Positions 1 to 14,600 of a stretch of DNA of 60,000 bases are shown here, in pieces. The stretch lies in contig NC_079883.1 in the NCBI RefSeq assembly GCF_029227915.1, positions 12,960,001 to 13,020,000 of the forward strand, read 5' to 3'. The notes beneath the pieces are model-generated. The model was given only the letters and a program-made list of their open reading frames with translations. It had not been told where the DNA came from and did no database searches. The first letter of the stretch is position 1. Each line of letters opens with the position of its first letter. The DNA is from Hydractinia symbiolongicarpus (taxonomy: Eukaryota; Cnidaria; Hydrozoa; Anthoathecata; Hydractiniidae). The position numbers were made by a program, and so were the translations under genes.

Positions 1-197
1 GATTTTTAAAAATGTCATTTAAAAATACTTTACAACAAACTGGTATACTCTATTTCAGCATTTTTTTTCAGGACCTTTTGTCAATAAAACGAAGGGATAA
101 AATACCCGGGGTTTGTTAGCCCAAACGGACTCCGTTCATTGCTCCTCCAAAAAAACGTGACGCAGTTAATACTACTGAAATTCAACTTCCAGGGTAC

Positions 198-2630
198 CTA
201 CAAGTAAACCACTTCTGTGTACTTGAGGTCTCCATCTTTGTTTGCAAAATCATCACTCGATGGTTCAGCATTTTGCTTAGGGAGCTCTTCCGAAAAAGTT
301 GACCGACTAAGATCATCACTCTCCTTGTCAGTTGTTTTCTCTTCAACAGATTTCTTTTCCAACTTCATCAGTTCTAATTTCAGTTCGGCGAAGTGTGCTT
401 TCAACGATTCGTAGCTATGTGCAGTTGTCTTTCGTTTCGATGCTTGCTCTTTTAATTCTTTAAGCCACTGTTCACACTGGGCAATAATTCTTGTTTTCTT
501 TCGAAGAACGTGTTTGTGAACAATCTAGAGACATGTAAATAATATTTTAATCTTATAAACTATTCTTAAGGAAATTTATAGAATCCAACGCTCTGATTTA
601 AATAATTTGTACATCTAATCAATTTTATTTGTTACTACTAATCACTATAACAATAACAATTACTCAGCGGGGAAGAGGGGCGGGGAGGGGCGAGACATAC
701 AACCGAGTGTTAATAATATAGAAATTCATTTACATTTTTTTTTAAAAAAAGACATGATTAGCAAACGTTAGTGCTTTATCAGAGCTTTATCAAAAAGAAA
801 ACAACATTTAAGCCATTTTTTTTTAAAAAAAAGAAACCCGATTATATGAAACTGGAAGAGGCTGGAAATTCCAAAAAAAGAAACTTTCAGTACTGGATAT
901 TTTAGGCTTTAAAGAATTAAGATATGCTTCATGAACTTTTTGTACATACGCTTGTGTGATTAAATAACGTACAGAGACAAGCCAATGTTAATTTTATTCG
1001 ATATATGGTATGGCTTTAAGAAACCAAATAAGAAACTTTCAGTACTAAAATTACTAGACTAGAGTCCATCACTGGTTTCTTTGACAGAAAATAACTTGCT
1101 TGTAATATACAGTGTATCTCCAGTAACATACCTCTTTAAAGCAAGGTGAAGGCTTTTTAATTTGTTCAAGTATCGCCCATTTCACAGTTGCTTGTTTGAT
1201 GTTGGCGTTGTAATCGTTGCAGTTTTGTTTACCTTGTGGTGTACCGCGCAATCGTTCATATCCTGGCTCGTTAAAATAAGGGTCGGTCACAAGAATAAGA
1301 GATTGGATTGATACCAAAACCTGAAATGCAAAGGTTGGGAATTTAAAATCAAAAGTGTTAAAATTACCTTGAGTAACAATATAGTATTTCAAATTTACTG
1401 TTTGTCACGTCGACAATTATCGAGAAAAAACTCTATAAACCATGTCAAAGATTTATCACGTCGGTATTTGCCTCGATAGTTACCGACTGCCGACGTAAAC
1501 TTGGAATGCCTTCCTCCGATTTAAAAAGCAAACGCCTCGTTATAACAGAGACATTTTACATGGCTCACACCTTTCCTCTTTTTCCTCTCTGTTTTCAAGT
1601 CTTTTTATCATTGTACTGCATAAAACTCTATCTAAAGGACACCTCTTTCTAGTGAATACTTTTTTGGTTCCTATGGTCTGAATTATAGAACAACTCGATT
1701 GTAGTTAGAAAAGTTACAATTAAGCAAGTGAAAGAAATGATATAAAGTAAACAAAAATTTCATCACCAAATATAACTTTCACTTAGACTACGGTAATCAC
1801 AAAAAAATTCTTTCTCACTAACCTGTAAAAGGTTGGATGTTTGAGCATTCCACCTTTCTTCAGGGCGTCCATGCCATGTGTTTAATATACTGAGACATAC
1901 CTTCCCATCGTTATATAGGTTAGGATTGAACCTGACAGTGTGTTTACCTGTCGTCTGTAGGTTTACACACATCGGTGACGAAGGATAGTCGGGTGGAAAG
2001 TAAACATCAAATTCGAAACAACCGTTCTCATAGGGCGTGTCTTCCGGACCAGTAATTAAAACCTGCAAAGAAAGCATCAGATAATATTACAAAGTGTCAT
2101 ACTTCCACAAAATTTAAGACCTTACCACTTGATCTTTAACGTATTAGATCTGTTGGTTCAAGATAGAAAAAACACTGTAAAAAACGAAAGACAACAAATA
2201 TCGAGAAATCGACAGATTGTATGTCTAACTGTGTATATTGCGAGCAAGTCGTTACGAGCTTGAACTAGTAACACAAGCAAGAGGTAAAATACTGGCTCAA
2301 ATCTCAAACACAAAATCTCTGTTTCTATTCGCTGCTTGACTCTTTCTCACTACAAGGAACTAAAATTTCCCGAAGAAGTTAAAACACTATATGCAATATC
2401 AACCTTCATAACATCAAGCCTCTCCTCATCACATTGTAAAAATACAGTCGAACTATAGGAGATTGGTAACGAGGTAGACAAAGAGGCGACTTCTTGCGCC
2501 AAACGACGTGCACGTGCAGCATTTGCCATGTCAGCATTTTTCGCGGCTGCGAGTACAGACGTTGCGTAATGGTACGGTACGTTAAACTGTAGAGTTCCAT
2601 CCTCCTTCTCTCCAACAATTTCGTATGTAT
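198..2630 (-). CDS. BIRC6: BIRC6 exons 39-42: UBC (E2) catalytic domain and C-terminus
   Basis: Exons are 2404-2630, 1823-2062, 1132-1320 and 198-524; residues 3,768-4,094. The UBC fold reads [63 protein letters not shown] and [17 protein letters not shown]. The active-site cysteine of GKVCLSIL is about residue 3,899, with its codon at 1895-1897 on the complement. [17 protein letters not shown] and [21 protein letters not shown] follow. Exon 42 gives the helical tail, with a Lys/Glu/Ser-rich end, TEVVYL, and TAG at 198-200. Close residue-level identity with the human domain suggests an active E2. The last 50 or so residues are not conserved. Confidence 0.97.
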
Positions 2631-5600
2631 CTAAAAACACAACACTATTTATAAACGAACAATCTCTTGTAAAAATACGGAAACGGTGCCTGTCTATATT
2701 CAAGCTCGGAGGGGGTCTTCGCTCACGTCAGCCTTATATTTCCTTATAAGTTCGTCAACCTAACAATATGTTATACGTTTTTTCTACACAATACAGGCAA
2801 CAGATAAACAAATTTCGCCTTTTTTTAGTTAATGCATTTAAACACCTAAAACAATCTATTTTTCTATTGTTCTTCAGCCTAAGTGGATATTTCCACCGGC
2901 CTTTTTCACTAGTTACTAATAAAAGGGTACAGGAATGGCTGAATCATACCAAATTGGAGTTGTATCATCTCGTTAACATATCTCTCCTCCTCACTTTCTT
3001 TATCTTCTGATGAGCAAATGATCTCTTCGTTGAGCGCATCCGCATCGAACACTAGAGTGGAGTTCATAGTCTCTTGGTGTTGTTCAATCATGGTCTGAAC
3101 AAACTCTGCGGTGGAGTGAATGTCGTCCAAAAGAGTGTTTAACTCTTCCACATCAGCTTCTTTCGATTCCTTACTGCTCTCCTTCTCTTTATCTTTTGAT
3201 ACTATCAGGCGAGGTTTTGTTGCAGAGATAGTTGGTTTGCTTTTATCAGCAAGTTTCATACCTTTCGGCTTGTTTGAAGTTCTAAGCACAGAAAAACTCA
3301 CAAAAATAATACTATAACAGACAATATATTATGAAATATTTTAAATCATTTGCACTTGTTATGCAAAGAAGGCCAACACTGTCAAGTCGCATTTCTGGAA
3401 GGAGCTGACCGAAATCATATAAGACACTAATTTTGGAAGACTTATAGAGAAGTTTTGGTAGTATTATTGAGAATAGGCAATATGAAAAATATTGAAACTT
3501 CGTTACGAGTACTCTTGATAATCTAATTATAAAGGGGAGGGGACACTATCGCAGCTTATTAATCTCCTCCCTCTTTTCCTATTAAAAACAATTTGAATAA
3601 TGCAACCTTAATAAGCCCTGTTGCAAGTAATTTACAAAAAGCCATACTATCCATGTCACAACATACACAAAAGAGAAGCACTATAAACCGAACTTACTTT
3701 AATCTTTTCTGATAAGTATCAACACAAGCTTTCAACTTCGTCAGCAATTTAATGAGAGTATTACTATTGTCAATATTGACAACGGATTGACCTTTCATAC
3801 TGGTCAGCAGAGGTATAAACACATCCACTGATGCAAGTGCACGTAGCAATGACAACACAGCGTGGTACAACGGAATGTGGCGTGACATGTCCAATACTAA
3901 AAACAGGAACAAAGTTGACCACTACTGTGTTGACAAAATGGGTGACAATGGGAGGAGATTTATGAAAACATTGGCAGTTAAAGTAATGGCAAAGGGTAGA
4001 GTTGATTTCTTCGAGTGCTTATCATTTTACAAAAAAAAAAAAAGAAAAATAAACTAAATTAACAGCCATATTAATAAAGACAAAAATAAAAAAAGGTGGA
4101 AAATCATTTTCAACTTTTTTTTATTTGTCTTAATACATATTTTAATGTTGTTACGAAAACTTAAAACTTAAAGACACCATCGCCAGGAAACTTAGCTTTA
4201 TTCTTGTTCAAACTAAAACTTCTAAAGGGACAACTACATGCGTCAAAGTGACGCAAAAACAATATCTGAAGTAACCTGAATCATTGTGTAAGTAACCAGC
4301 CAGTACACTAACAACACAAGACTTGGTGAGCATTTCTTCAAAATCATTCATCAAAGGTACACTTTGGCACACTTCGGCAGTTTCCACAGTTCCAATGAAT
4401 GCAGCTAATACCTACAACAAAAGCGTCTACCTGGTTGCACACACACTGTTAAATTATTAAGCAATGTACGTCGAAACTAACAAAAATATACAACCAAGAA
4501 TTGTAAGCAACAACAAACAGACCTGAAAAATCACAACAATTTGTTCTTCTTCTTTTTTCTTTTCCTTCAGCGCCTTCTCGATGTCCCAGCTTGAAACAGT
4601 CGAACCTGTACCAAAGCCCGTACCTTTTGCCCAGTAATTAGCATCCGGAAGTCCTTCACCTGTTAAACTGCAAACAAAAAACTTAGCTTTTGGGTAACAG
4701 GTTGAGTTACAAATTTTAAAGTTGAAAAGGTCAACGTTTGCGATGCCGCCGACGACGACGTGTAGCAGCAGGTATTTTTTACACGATTGACGGTGTTTGC
4801 ATGTTCGTGCAAATAGTACACGGTATTTACTCTTTTAAGGAATAGAACAGGAATGATAGTAATTGCTACAAAGCCCTTCCCCATCTTTTTTTATTCATGT
4901 AAGCACTTTATCGGGCTTTTTGGAAGACCTTCGTCGGCCTTTAAACATCGGAACTTGTTGAAACTTGTAACGCACAAACTGTCATGAACAGACTATTCCG
5001 CCCGTTGGCGGCGTAAAAAAGATTAGCATAGTGTGCAGAAGTTATACCTCTGCCTACAAAAAATTGACCCACAAAAATCCTGAATCCCATACTAAAGGTC
5101 ATCTCCAACAACCATTTATGTAACAAAAAAAAAACCTATGACATTTCCTAGAATATCATTGTTAAAGTTCCATCTCACATTCGTTACTGCCACCTTTACT
5201 GTCATTAGCCACGTAAATTTTCAATTTGACTACCTGCTTTAAAAAATGGCGTACAACAGATGCTGAACAATTTTTACGTTATTGGAAACCAGGCTAAACT
5301 AAAATCCTCACCTTTTTCCGACCTTCTTCTCCTCTTTCCCTTTGTAGTGTGACAGTTGCTTTAAGTTGTTCAAAACAAACGAGATGACATTCTGTTGGAA
5401 CGCCAACCTGCGCAACTCAGCACCTTGTTCGGTTTGTGAAGAAGTTTCTTCCAACAAGTTCTTCAGCGACACCAACGGGAGTACAGGCAAGTCTTGGCAA
5501 ATTGTTAGGCTGTGAATTTGCTCTATCAGAAACAAAATGAGAAGCCATATCAACAAATACTACGCATACAGAATAAGGAGCCAAATAAACAAATACTACA

Positions 5601-8600
5601 CAAACAGAATGAGGAGCTAATGTTAAAATATTACACAAACAGAATGAGGAGCGATATGAACAAATACTACATAAACAGAATGAGAAGCTACATGTAAAAA
5701 TATTGCACAAACAGAATGAGGAGCCATATGAACAAAACTACACAAACAGAATGAGGAGCGATATGAACAAATACTACACAAACAGAATAAACAGTCATGT
5801 GATAAATATAAAAAGAAAAAACGAGGAAATATCGATAAAATATTTGAAATAATAAGTGTAGGTAGTAAAAATTGAACACAAATTGGTTGACGCAAAAAAA
5901 TAATAATTTAGTAGCGAACTCTCTGATAGAAGATCGAAGAATAATGTCTAAGCATTGTTAACCTTACCAAATAAAAATTCATAGTTCTTTTTTTGTGAAA
6001 AACTCTCGTGTTCAAATAACATTTTTTTATAAAGTTTCCCACACGACCTTCTCTTCGCATCAAGTTAACGTTATTAACTTTTTCTTTGCTTCTCAATTCT
6101 TGGAATACTTATGATCTGGCCATTCCCGTATTGCAAAAGGGAAATTCCCGATTTACAAAAAGCGATAAGTTGAAGTAAAAAAACCCACTTAAACAACGAG
6201 CCGACAACGGTTTAACAGACAACGTGATTACTGTCTATATTATTCAGGGGGTAAGCTTATAACAAAAAAAGTGAACTCCGTTATTTTAAACTAGATAATT
6301 CTGCTAAAAGTTAGACATCAGAAAGAACTTTACATAGCACAAAAAATTGAAAGTGGACCAAATAATTCGATTTTTTTACGATTTTTGCTTTTAACGCTAC
6401 CGCGGTTTATAACCCCCGTTGAGTTTCTGTTTAACGGGTTTTTTGGCATTCTACTTTATTTCAACCTTCCGCAGCCACTTTTTGATCGAGTCAAATTTTA
6501 GGAGGATTTTTAACCTTTTTTGAGAAGAAGATTTGAGGACATTTTCACCTTTTTCCAAAGAAATTGAGAATATTTAAGATGCTATGGGTGAATAACAAAT
6601 TATTGCTGTAGCATTTCTATACATAGGAAAAAAAAAGAGGCGATAGATTGTAAAACTAAAATTGAAGAGAGTTGAAAAAGTTGTTGAAATTCTACTTTTA
6701 GAGATTTCAGGAGAGTTTTCAAAATTGAGGAGAATTGATGAGTTTTGAGGAGGCGTGGAAGCCCTGTTCTATTAATGATGACCAAAACAAAAAGTTTGCT
6801 TTTAGCAAGTTTCATTGACTGCATTATATCCTTCGCAAATACGCCAGTGTAAAATGTGATTAAGACGCTCAAAAAGATAAAAGATTGAATACCCACATGG
6901 ACAATGTTTTTACCTGGTAAATATTCTTACTTCTCATCAATGAAATAAATGATTTTTGTCAACGTAATGAAGAAGTTCTAATCAGCTGACCCAGGCCTTA
7001 CAAAAATAATAAAAAGTGTGGTGGATTGCGTGGCTGATGTAAAGAATGTCTGATCAATATGTAAAAGAAATATTTGTTTAACATATGCTTAATAGTAAAA
7101 AATATTGTCTGAAAGTGATGTAATGTATTCAAAATCAACTTACGTCCAGACTTGGTTTCTTTGACACCAAGCATAAGTCGCAATAATATTTCAGCTTTGG
7201 TTCGATCTTTTAGAAACACCGTGGCGAAGCCCGGCAGCGGCAGCATCATAGAAAAAAGAGTGATGTAGTTGGACGAAGCTAATAAATGTTGGTTGGACTG
7301 TTGCAGGGTTAGAAATGGCAAACCTCCGTGGTGAGCAAAGGTTTCCAGCATAGTACGCAACGGTGGAGATTCCAAAAATTCTTTACAGGACTCTTCGTCG
7401 TTGGATTTAGTGGAGCTGTTTGATATGCCATATTGGAGAAGAGGTGGCTTTCTAAGCAGGGCAGGGTCTTTGTCATAAAGAAGCTGCAGCACCTGTCCAA
7501 ATCGCAAGTTCTTCGGTAAAGGCTTGTCGCTCAGGTCAGTCAAGAAAAAATCAATAGATAGTTTTTTTTCAGACTCCTTTTCATTTGATTTGGTCTCCTG
7601 TTTATGCTTGGGCCTGCGTTTAGCAGCAGCAAACGAAGCAGCCTGCAAGATATAGTTGCCAGCAGCGGCATCATCACTTGTAGGAGGAAAATTTTCACTG
7701 GCTTGTTTCTCACTGTCCGTTTTCGCGCCATTACCGTAAACAGTTCCACGAATTCTCAACAACGTTTGTTCGATCTCGCGCAGCGTTGCAGTTATGCGTA
7801 AATGTAACTGATGTGTATTCTGCAGAATGTACATGTCGCATTTGGATCTGAATTGAACAATAATGGTGTCCTCTGTGATGACCAGCTGAATTAACAGCAG
7901 CTTCATGTTGCCATTTAAAACTCCATGCCTCGCTTTATTTTCTGTTAATAACTCGATAAGCAAACAACTAAAATGATTTTGATTATCTGGGCTTAGATAA
8001 AGCACATCTTGGAACAACGAAGCCGTACAATGTTGTAACGAATACAACAGAAGCGTGTTACACCTTGAAGCGTCGTGGGTGCTAATAAATTTTAACAGTG
8101 GCTTCCAGAACAATCTACCTTGCTCCGTGGAGAACCACGACAAAATGTCATTATTACTGTACGAGAAATTGTTAAGCACGGTTACCATGGTGATAATAAT
8201 TTTCAAAGTTTGATCGTCGACGTTACGGGGACTCGAGTTCACGGCATCGAGGAAGCCACACAACAAAGTTGAGAAGCGGCTGAAGTATTGTCTACTTTGC
8301 ACCATTATGTTTTGATTTTTGTCGTTGTAACAATAAACAACCGCCAACAACGGCATCCTTGTGTCTCGCTCAATCAGTACATCACCCTCTGTCAGTTTCT
8401 TTAACCTTTCTTCTGCATGGGTCAAATAAGACGTAAATATGCTCGGCTTCAACAATGCAAGGATGTGAATGAAATGAAGGAGGAATCCAATGGCATTTTG
8501 CTGCATAGTTTTTCGTAGCAACAGTTCTTCAATGACACTAAAAATGATTTAGAATGATTTCTGAAACAATGCTTTGGATCCTACATTACATTAGATATTT

Positions 8601-11600
8601 TTGAATGAAGTCATTCCTTGGGAGACTTTTTTGCTGACCTTCTTATATCAAACCAACAGCGTAAGGTCTAACTAATATTGAACTCCTCACACTATTTATA
8701 TGTATATATCCCCCCCCATCATTTTAGCGTAAAGTCAAGTTGGCTTTCACACTATAATAGCGGGCTTACCTGATTAATGTGTCGTTGACATTTAGCAACT
8801 GAGGGTCGATATCAAGAGACTTAATCAAACTGAATATCTTACGCACGAAAATATGGAGAGCATCAGTAACCACAATATTCGTGCCATCTTGCAACAGGTA
8901 CAAAAGTTGAGGTAGCCAATCCAGAAGGTAATTAAAAATGCTGAAAAAGAAGAAAATTAGATACGTTACACTATAACGAATATCTCAACACCTACTTCTT
9001 TGGTTTTTGACATTCATTAAAATATGAACAAAGTCGTTTGGAATGACCACTGATTACAAAAGATACCACTTTTATTCCGTCTAGCCATACCTTTACAAAC
9101 TCTTATTATTCGTGCTACACTTAAAACTATTTAGAGGCTATGTAAATTCCACAAAATAACAAACACTTGTGAATACGTTTTATTACATTATAGTTGTTCT
9201 TTGTAACACAAAATACTCTCTGTGTAAACTAAGCTTTAACGCATTTTTTGTAACACAAAATACTCTCTGTGTAACTTAAGCTTTAATGCATTTTTTTGAA
9301 ATTCTCCTTAACACAAAATACTGTCTGTGTAACGTAAGCTATAATGCATTTCTTTGTAACAAAATACACTCTGTGTAACTTAAGCTTTAATGCATACTTA
9401 AAATTATCACACCATTCTGCTGATTTTTATATCGTAAAAAAATCTACCTGGTTTGGTGCTCTGTGCTTGACTTAACGATCATATCTGCAAGTAGTTGTAT
9501 CATCAGTTGAAGTTGCATCGTGTCCAGCTGATGTAAATAAGACACACTGAGCATGCGCGTAGTGATATCTTTTGTTGCAAACAATGCAAAGCCCGGTATG
9601 CTCTGTAGAACGTTCGTCACAAATGAAGCGGTGAGTCTGTGTAAACAAATCCTGAAAATAATAAAATACTAGCTGTTTCCAGTGGAAGAATCCACTGTAT
9701 TCCATTTAATTTATGTAGCAGATATATGTCCATCAAAAAACAAACAATACAGCAGTGCGCATCTTACATCTGCATTATTATATAAATGACCAAAAAAATT
9801 AAAGGTTTTCAACAACTGCAGTATTTATGTGACATTTAAAATCTAAATCTACTAAAATTACTTGCTCTGACCATCTGACAAATGCGAAAATTATTCGGAA
9901 AGAAGTTTCCAAAAGCATTTCAACATACATCTCACCCATAAAATTTAAATCACTCAAAATGCCACATATATACAAAAAAGCTGATCAATGTCAAACACAA
10001 ATCTCTCTCATTGTATATGTTAAAATCAGTTAGTTTATTGCAAACCCTGCCAAAGGTTGACACACAATGTGAAAAATAAACAATAAATTGTGCCTCTGAC
10101 AGAATTTTTTATCTAAGGTGTAAAAAAAGGGATTTGCACCAATTTTGCAACACAAAATACAAATTCTAAATAATACTAAAATCTCTTATTTTGGTCCTTC
10201 GCATACCGACGGTCTCCCACAAAAGTTTAATCAAAATGTAAAAAATGAGAGGTAACGACAAAATCAAAGTTTGCAAAATTTAACTATTTCAGTACATATA
10301 TCTACTGCATATGCCCTCTAAAACAATATTTTAATCCAAAATGCCAAAGAAAAACAGTTTGCAACAAAAATCAGTTATTTCGATAATATTGCATACACAC
10401 TGCCTCACAAAAGCTTCACAAACTGTAAAAAAAAGAATGGTTGTAGGGAGTGCTTCTGATTCAACAAAAAAAGTTTTTTTGACATATTGCATCTAGCCCT
10501 TACCCATTAAATCTTACACAAAATTTCCAAAACTATATACGATTTAGAACACATCAAATTTAAATCGAGAAGGATCAGTCATTTCGATATATTGCACGGA
10601 GTCCTCCCCAGTAAGAATTTATACAAAATATAGAAAAACAAAGCTTGCAAGGTGTAAAATTGAATTCTTCTGTGTATATATATATGGTTCTTCCTCGCAA
10701 AATTAACATAAAATGTCAAAAAGGTTCAGATATAACATCTAACACAACAAAAATCAGTTCTATCAGTATATGTCATGCCATTGTCTTCCACCAAATGTTC
10801 CCCTTAAAGTTTCACAGACACAGCCTGTAAATTAAAAACAACTAAGATCAGGTATTTTGGTCTATTTCATACCATTCTGTTCCAAATAACTTATAAAACG
10901 TAAAAATTGAGTGGTAAAACAGAAATGTCAAAAAGAAGAAAAAAATAGCTTACAAAGAGTATAAAATTGAAATCAACAAAGTAGCTCTTTTGGTGTATTA
11001 AATATAAGCCATACACACAAAAGTTTACACTAAATGTAAGAAAATGGTTGTGTTTAGTAATTTTAAATTAAGAAAAGTCAGTTCTTTTAGCATGCTGATT
11101 AAGGTTTTTGCCCACAATTTGAAACAAATTAAATTTACATTTTAAAAATAAGTAATTTCTGAACTTTATTTTCAGAATATTTGGAGGAAAAGAACTTCGC
11201 AAACCAAAAAAAACCCAGGAAAATGTTTAAAATTTTCAGGGTTAATAACGTTTGATGTGTTTTGTGGGAATATATATACTGGGAATCTTTAGTTTAAAGC
11301 TAGCATTAGCTAGCTACAGCAGCTAATAGCTAGTCACTTAAATATAAACTGGAGACTTAGCTAGGTATAAAGAACATGGCTACATATATATATATTCCTA
11401 GCTAGCTAGCTAGTTGTTGGTGGTGGTTGGCTTTTTATGATGCTAGCTATAAAACATGTCTGGCAACAATAATATAATCAAAACTGAAAATAAAACATGA
11501 AAAAACCTTACAGAACCTTGCTATGATTAATTTATAAAACCATGCTCTTCTTCAAATGTTTTTTTAAAGATTTATTTTGAATGAAAGAGTAGAGAATACT

Positions 11601-14600
11601 CAAAAAGAACAGCCATCTTTTTCGTAAACAAAAATTTCCGTTTTATGCTTGGAACTTCATTTAACAGTCCGTATGCTTTGTGAATATCTAATACCGTTTC
11701 ATATGTAGCGATACCTATATATATATGCTAACATAGAGTTTTTTGGCATAAGGGTATATATATTTATATCGTTATTAGCAGCGGGTTATATATTTACACC
11801 TTATGTGCGATTTCTTTGAAGTACATCCCTAATCTTTTTAGTTAAATTTTAGCGTACAGCCACGTCATAAGAAAGTGACCCGTGATTTCCGTGTCGTGGA
11901 CTCACAGTTTTACTCACGCAAGGGAATTAATATATAAGATTTACACTTAAAAATTTTATCAAAAATTGTTAATATGAAAAGTCAATGATTAAGACTTTTT
12001 AATGGTCACACATACCTTGACAAAAACGGCATCACAGTTATTAAAGATGTCAACACTTTGTGCATGTCTGGATGTGTGTTAAAATCCTGAAGTGCTTCTG
12101 GAACTTCTGTGAACAACAACGCAAGTAAGTCTACCCATGTTTCACTAAAAAACATAAAAAATGGATGCAATAAACGAAGGGTCGTTTGATTTTCCAAAAG
12201 ACCTTTGCAGAACGCTCACAATAAAACACAACAGAAAGGAAACAAGAATAGCCAGAGTGTCTACTTATTTCTTACTTTCCATGACATTCTTTGACTAAAA
12301 TTTCTGACATTCTGGTAAAAAAGTAATACTTGGTAAAGATTCTAATAAATTTGCAAAAAAGGGGTAATGCAATATTAGGGTTTTTCTTTCCAATCTCGCA
12401 GATATCCCTCTTAATAAGAGAAAAAAATCTACACCTAAAACTCTTAATGTATTCCTGACATCACCAATTGCTGATATTCCTAATTTTTTCCCGACATTTT
12501 GCAATAAGTTTAGAACAATTCTAACAACTCCAGACTTTTCAGAATTATACCGCAACAAAAAAGAACAAAACTCACAATTGTAATTTTCTGTTGGTGGGCA
12601 TAAGACTCTCATTTTCGTTGCTGGCAAATATTGACCGTCCATGTAACTCGATCAGATTCAACTTAATATGGTCTGCTCCGTTTGGTCTGTGTAACCAGAA
12701 ACGAAGTTCCTGAAAAAGAGGAAATATGCTCCACAATTTCTTTTCAGATTATGAGAATTATTCTTTGATGTAATATAACATGAAGAAAAAAAGAAATAAA
12801 GGATGAAGATAGAAACTAACATTGCAAAATATTATGTTAAAAAAAGCATATGCATTAAGGGGACTTAGTGGATAGTTAAATTCTTGAATTTTTCCTGAAA
12901 TTCCATAAAAAGATCAAAATCTCCTGCTCAAAGTCTTACAAGAACATCTGAAGACTTTCTCAATTGTCACAAAATGGACCTAGATGCACGCTTTCTCCCT
13001 GTTTTTATTATATTGCTCCGCAAAAAGTTGGTCAAATAAAAAAAGCAGTAAGTTAATGAACCAAAGAAAGCAGTAAGTGAATACTAAAATACTTCGGTGT
13101 GTAACTTTTAGAACATAATAAGACTACCAATTTATTCAAAGTATTACAACATTATATCAATGTCGAGTTGTTTTTGAACGTTTTACTTATGCTGTGTTGT
13201 ATCCATGAAAAACTTATCATACACTGTTCAACACGTAACCCTAATAATGGCAACAGTATAGCCTTTCCTTTTGCTTTTTGACACATAACTTATTCAGTAT
13301 CAGAACCACCAGAATGTCAACTTCTTGCCAACATTAAACAGCAGAGCATGCATTCCATTGCATGTACAAACACCAGTTCATTCAATTTGGTTCTATACAC
13401 ACACTAGTCTGTGAACACGTTCTTAACAACTGAAAGTCCAAGCTAGAAAGATTTTATTGGTTATTAAGTTTTTCCATGATGGTCATGGCAAAAGTTACAA
13501 TATTTTAGCTTTTTTTTATATGCAGCAACGAAATGAAAGCAAACCAAACTGCAACAGTAGTATTTTTCTGTCTTTGTGACTAAGAAGTAACAAACTTTGT
13601 ATACATTGTTAACATGAAAGAGCCTCAAACACGTATCATTATTTTTTCAAAAGTTAAAAGATAAGTCTGTCACACTTTTTGTACAATTGTGCTTTCATAG
13701 CGACTAGAACAAATAATTAAGATGTCGGGAACTTAAGTATTATTTATATCTTAAGGAATTATAAAGTTATCGAAAAAATAATACATATAATTTTAAATAA
13801 ATCCAATAATAAAACACAATGAAGAGAAAAACATCATTCAAGTTTAAAGAAAGACATTGTAGACTTGTGTATTCATTTGTTCATTCCTTAGCTATCTATT
13901 TGTTTTATTACCTTAGCTATTTGTCCTTCTGCAAAATGAACAACAATAGACTGTAAGCCACCCGTTTGTAAAGATGGCGATAACGTTGCATAACTGTTCG
14001 ATATTCCTTTCATTTCAACAATCACTTCAGATGGTGCACCTGAGAAATAAGAACAATATATCGAGTAAGTTTGCTTACTGCTTATGCTAAACAAAGTATC
14101 TTCACAAACAAATCACTAACCAATCAGGTAACTTCCATGCATATATATGATGGCTTCCCGCAACATGACTTCAAAAGGGAATGTTATTTTTAACTCAATC
14201 CAAGGGTTGTCGGTATCTTGAAACTGATGTGCCCAAGCTGCGAATCGCGACCTTCTCAATGGAGATTTGTTCATTAGGAGCACATCGGGAACAGGACTTG
14301 TTGGAGGTCCAGTAATTTTAGCTTAAAAACGAGAATGAATCACAATAGTATGCCAACAAGACAGGAAACTTGTTTGTGTGCCAATAAATGCTTTTTATGT
14401 CAGTAATTGTTTTATTGATTTTTTATTCACTGTTAATACTTTCCAAAGACATTGCACTGCTATGGTACAATGACCATGAATGCATTGTATATTAGTTCAT
14501 GTTTTTTATAGTTTCATCGAATACAGACCATCAGAGTACTCAACAATATACAGTGTACGTAACATACCATACGGTGCAAAGTTTTCCAACAACACACCAT

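Larger units (their letters stand above)
525..5311. other. BIRC6 introns 34-41 (3' end), mostly unremarkable
   Basis: The introns at 525-1131, 1321-1822, 2063-2403, 3282-3697, 3897-4275, 4412-4522 and 4668-5311 contain no ORF with recognisable homology and no RNA gene that I can see. Intron 41 has two copies of a 17-nt motif (AAGAAACTTTCAGTACT at about 879 and 1031) and two TTTTTTTTTAAAAAAA palindromes near 740 and 818. Intron 38 (2631-2949) is described separately because it holds a Helitron end. Confidence 0.6.

Noticed and set aside
5417-5895. Open frames with repeated [12 protein letters not shown] or QNEEL-like motifs on both strands
   Set aside because: They are translations of the ~36-bp minisatellite; the period near a multiple of three keeps frames open.
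9472-9705. Minus-strand open frame with Cys/His pairs ([12 protein letters not shown]) resembling a zinc finger
   Set aside because: It overlaps exon 31 of BIRC6 in a different frame; the spliced phases on both sides select the other frame, and this one ends inside the Helitron terminus.
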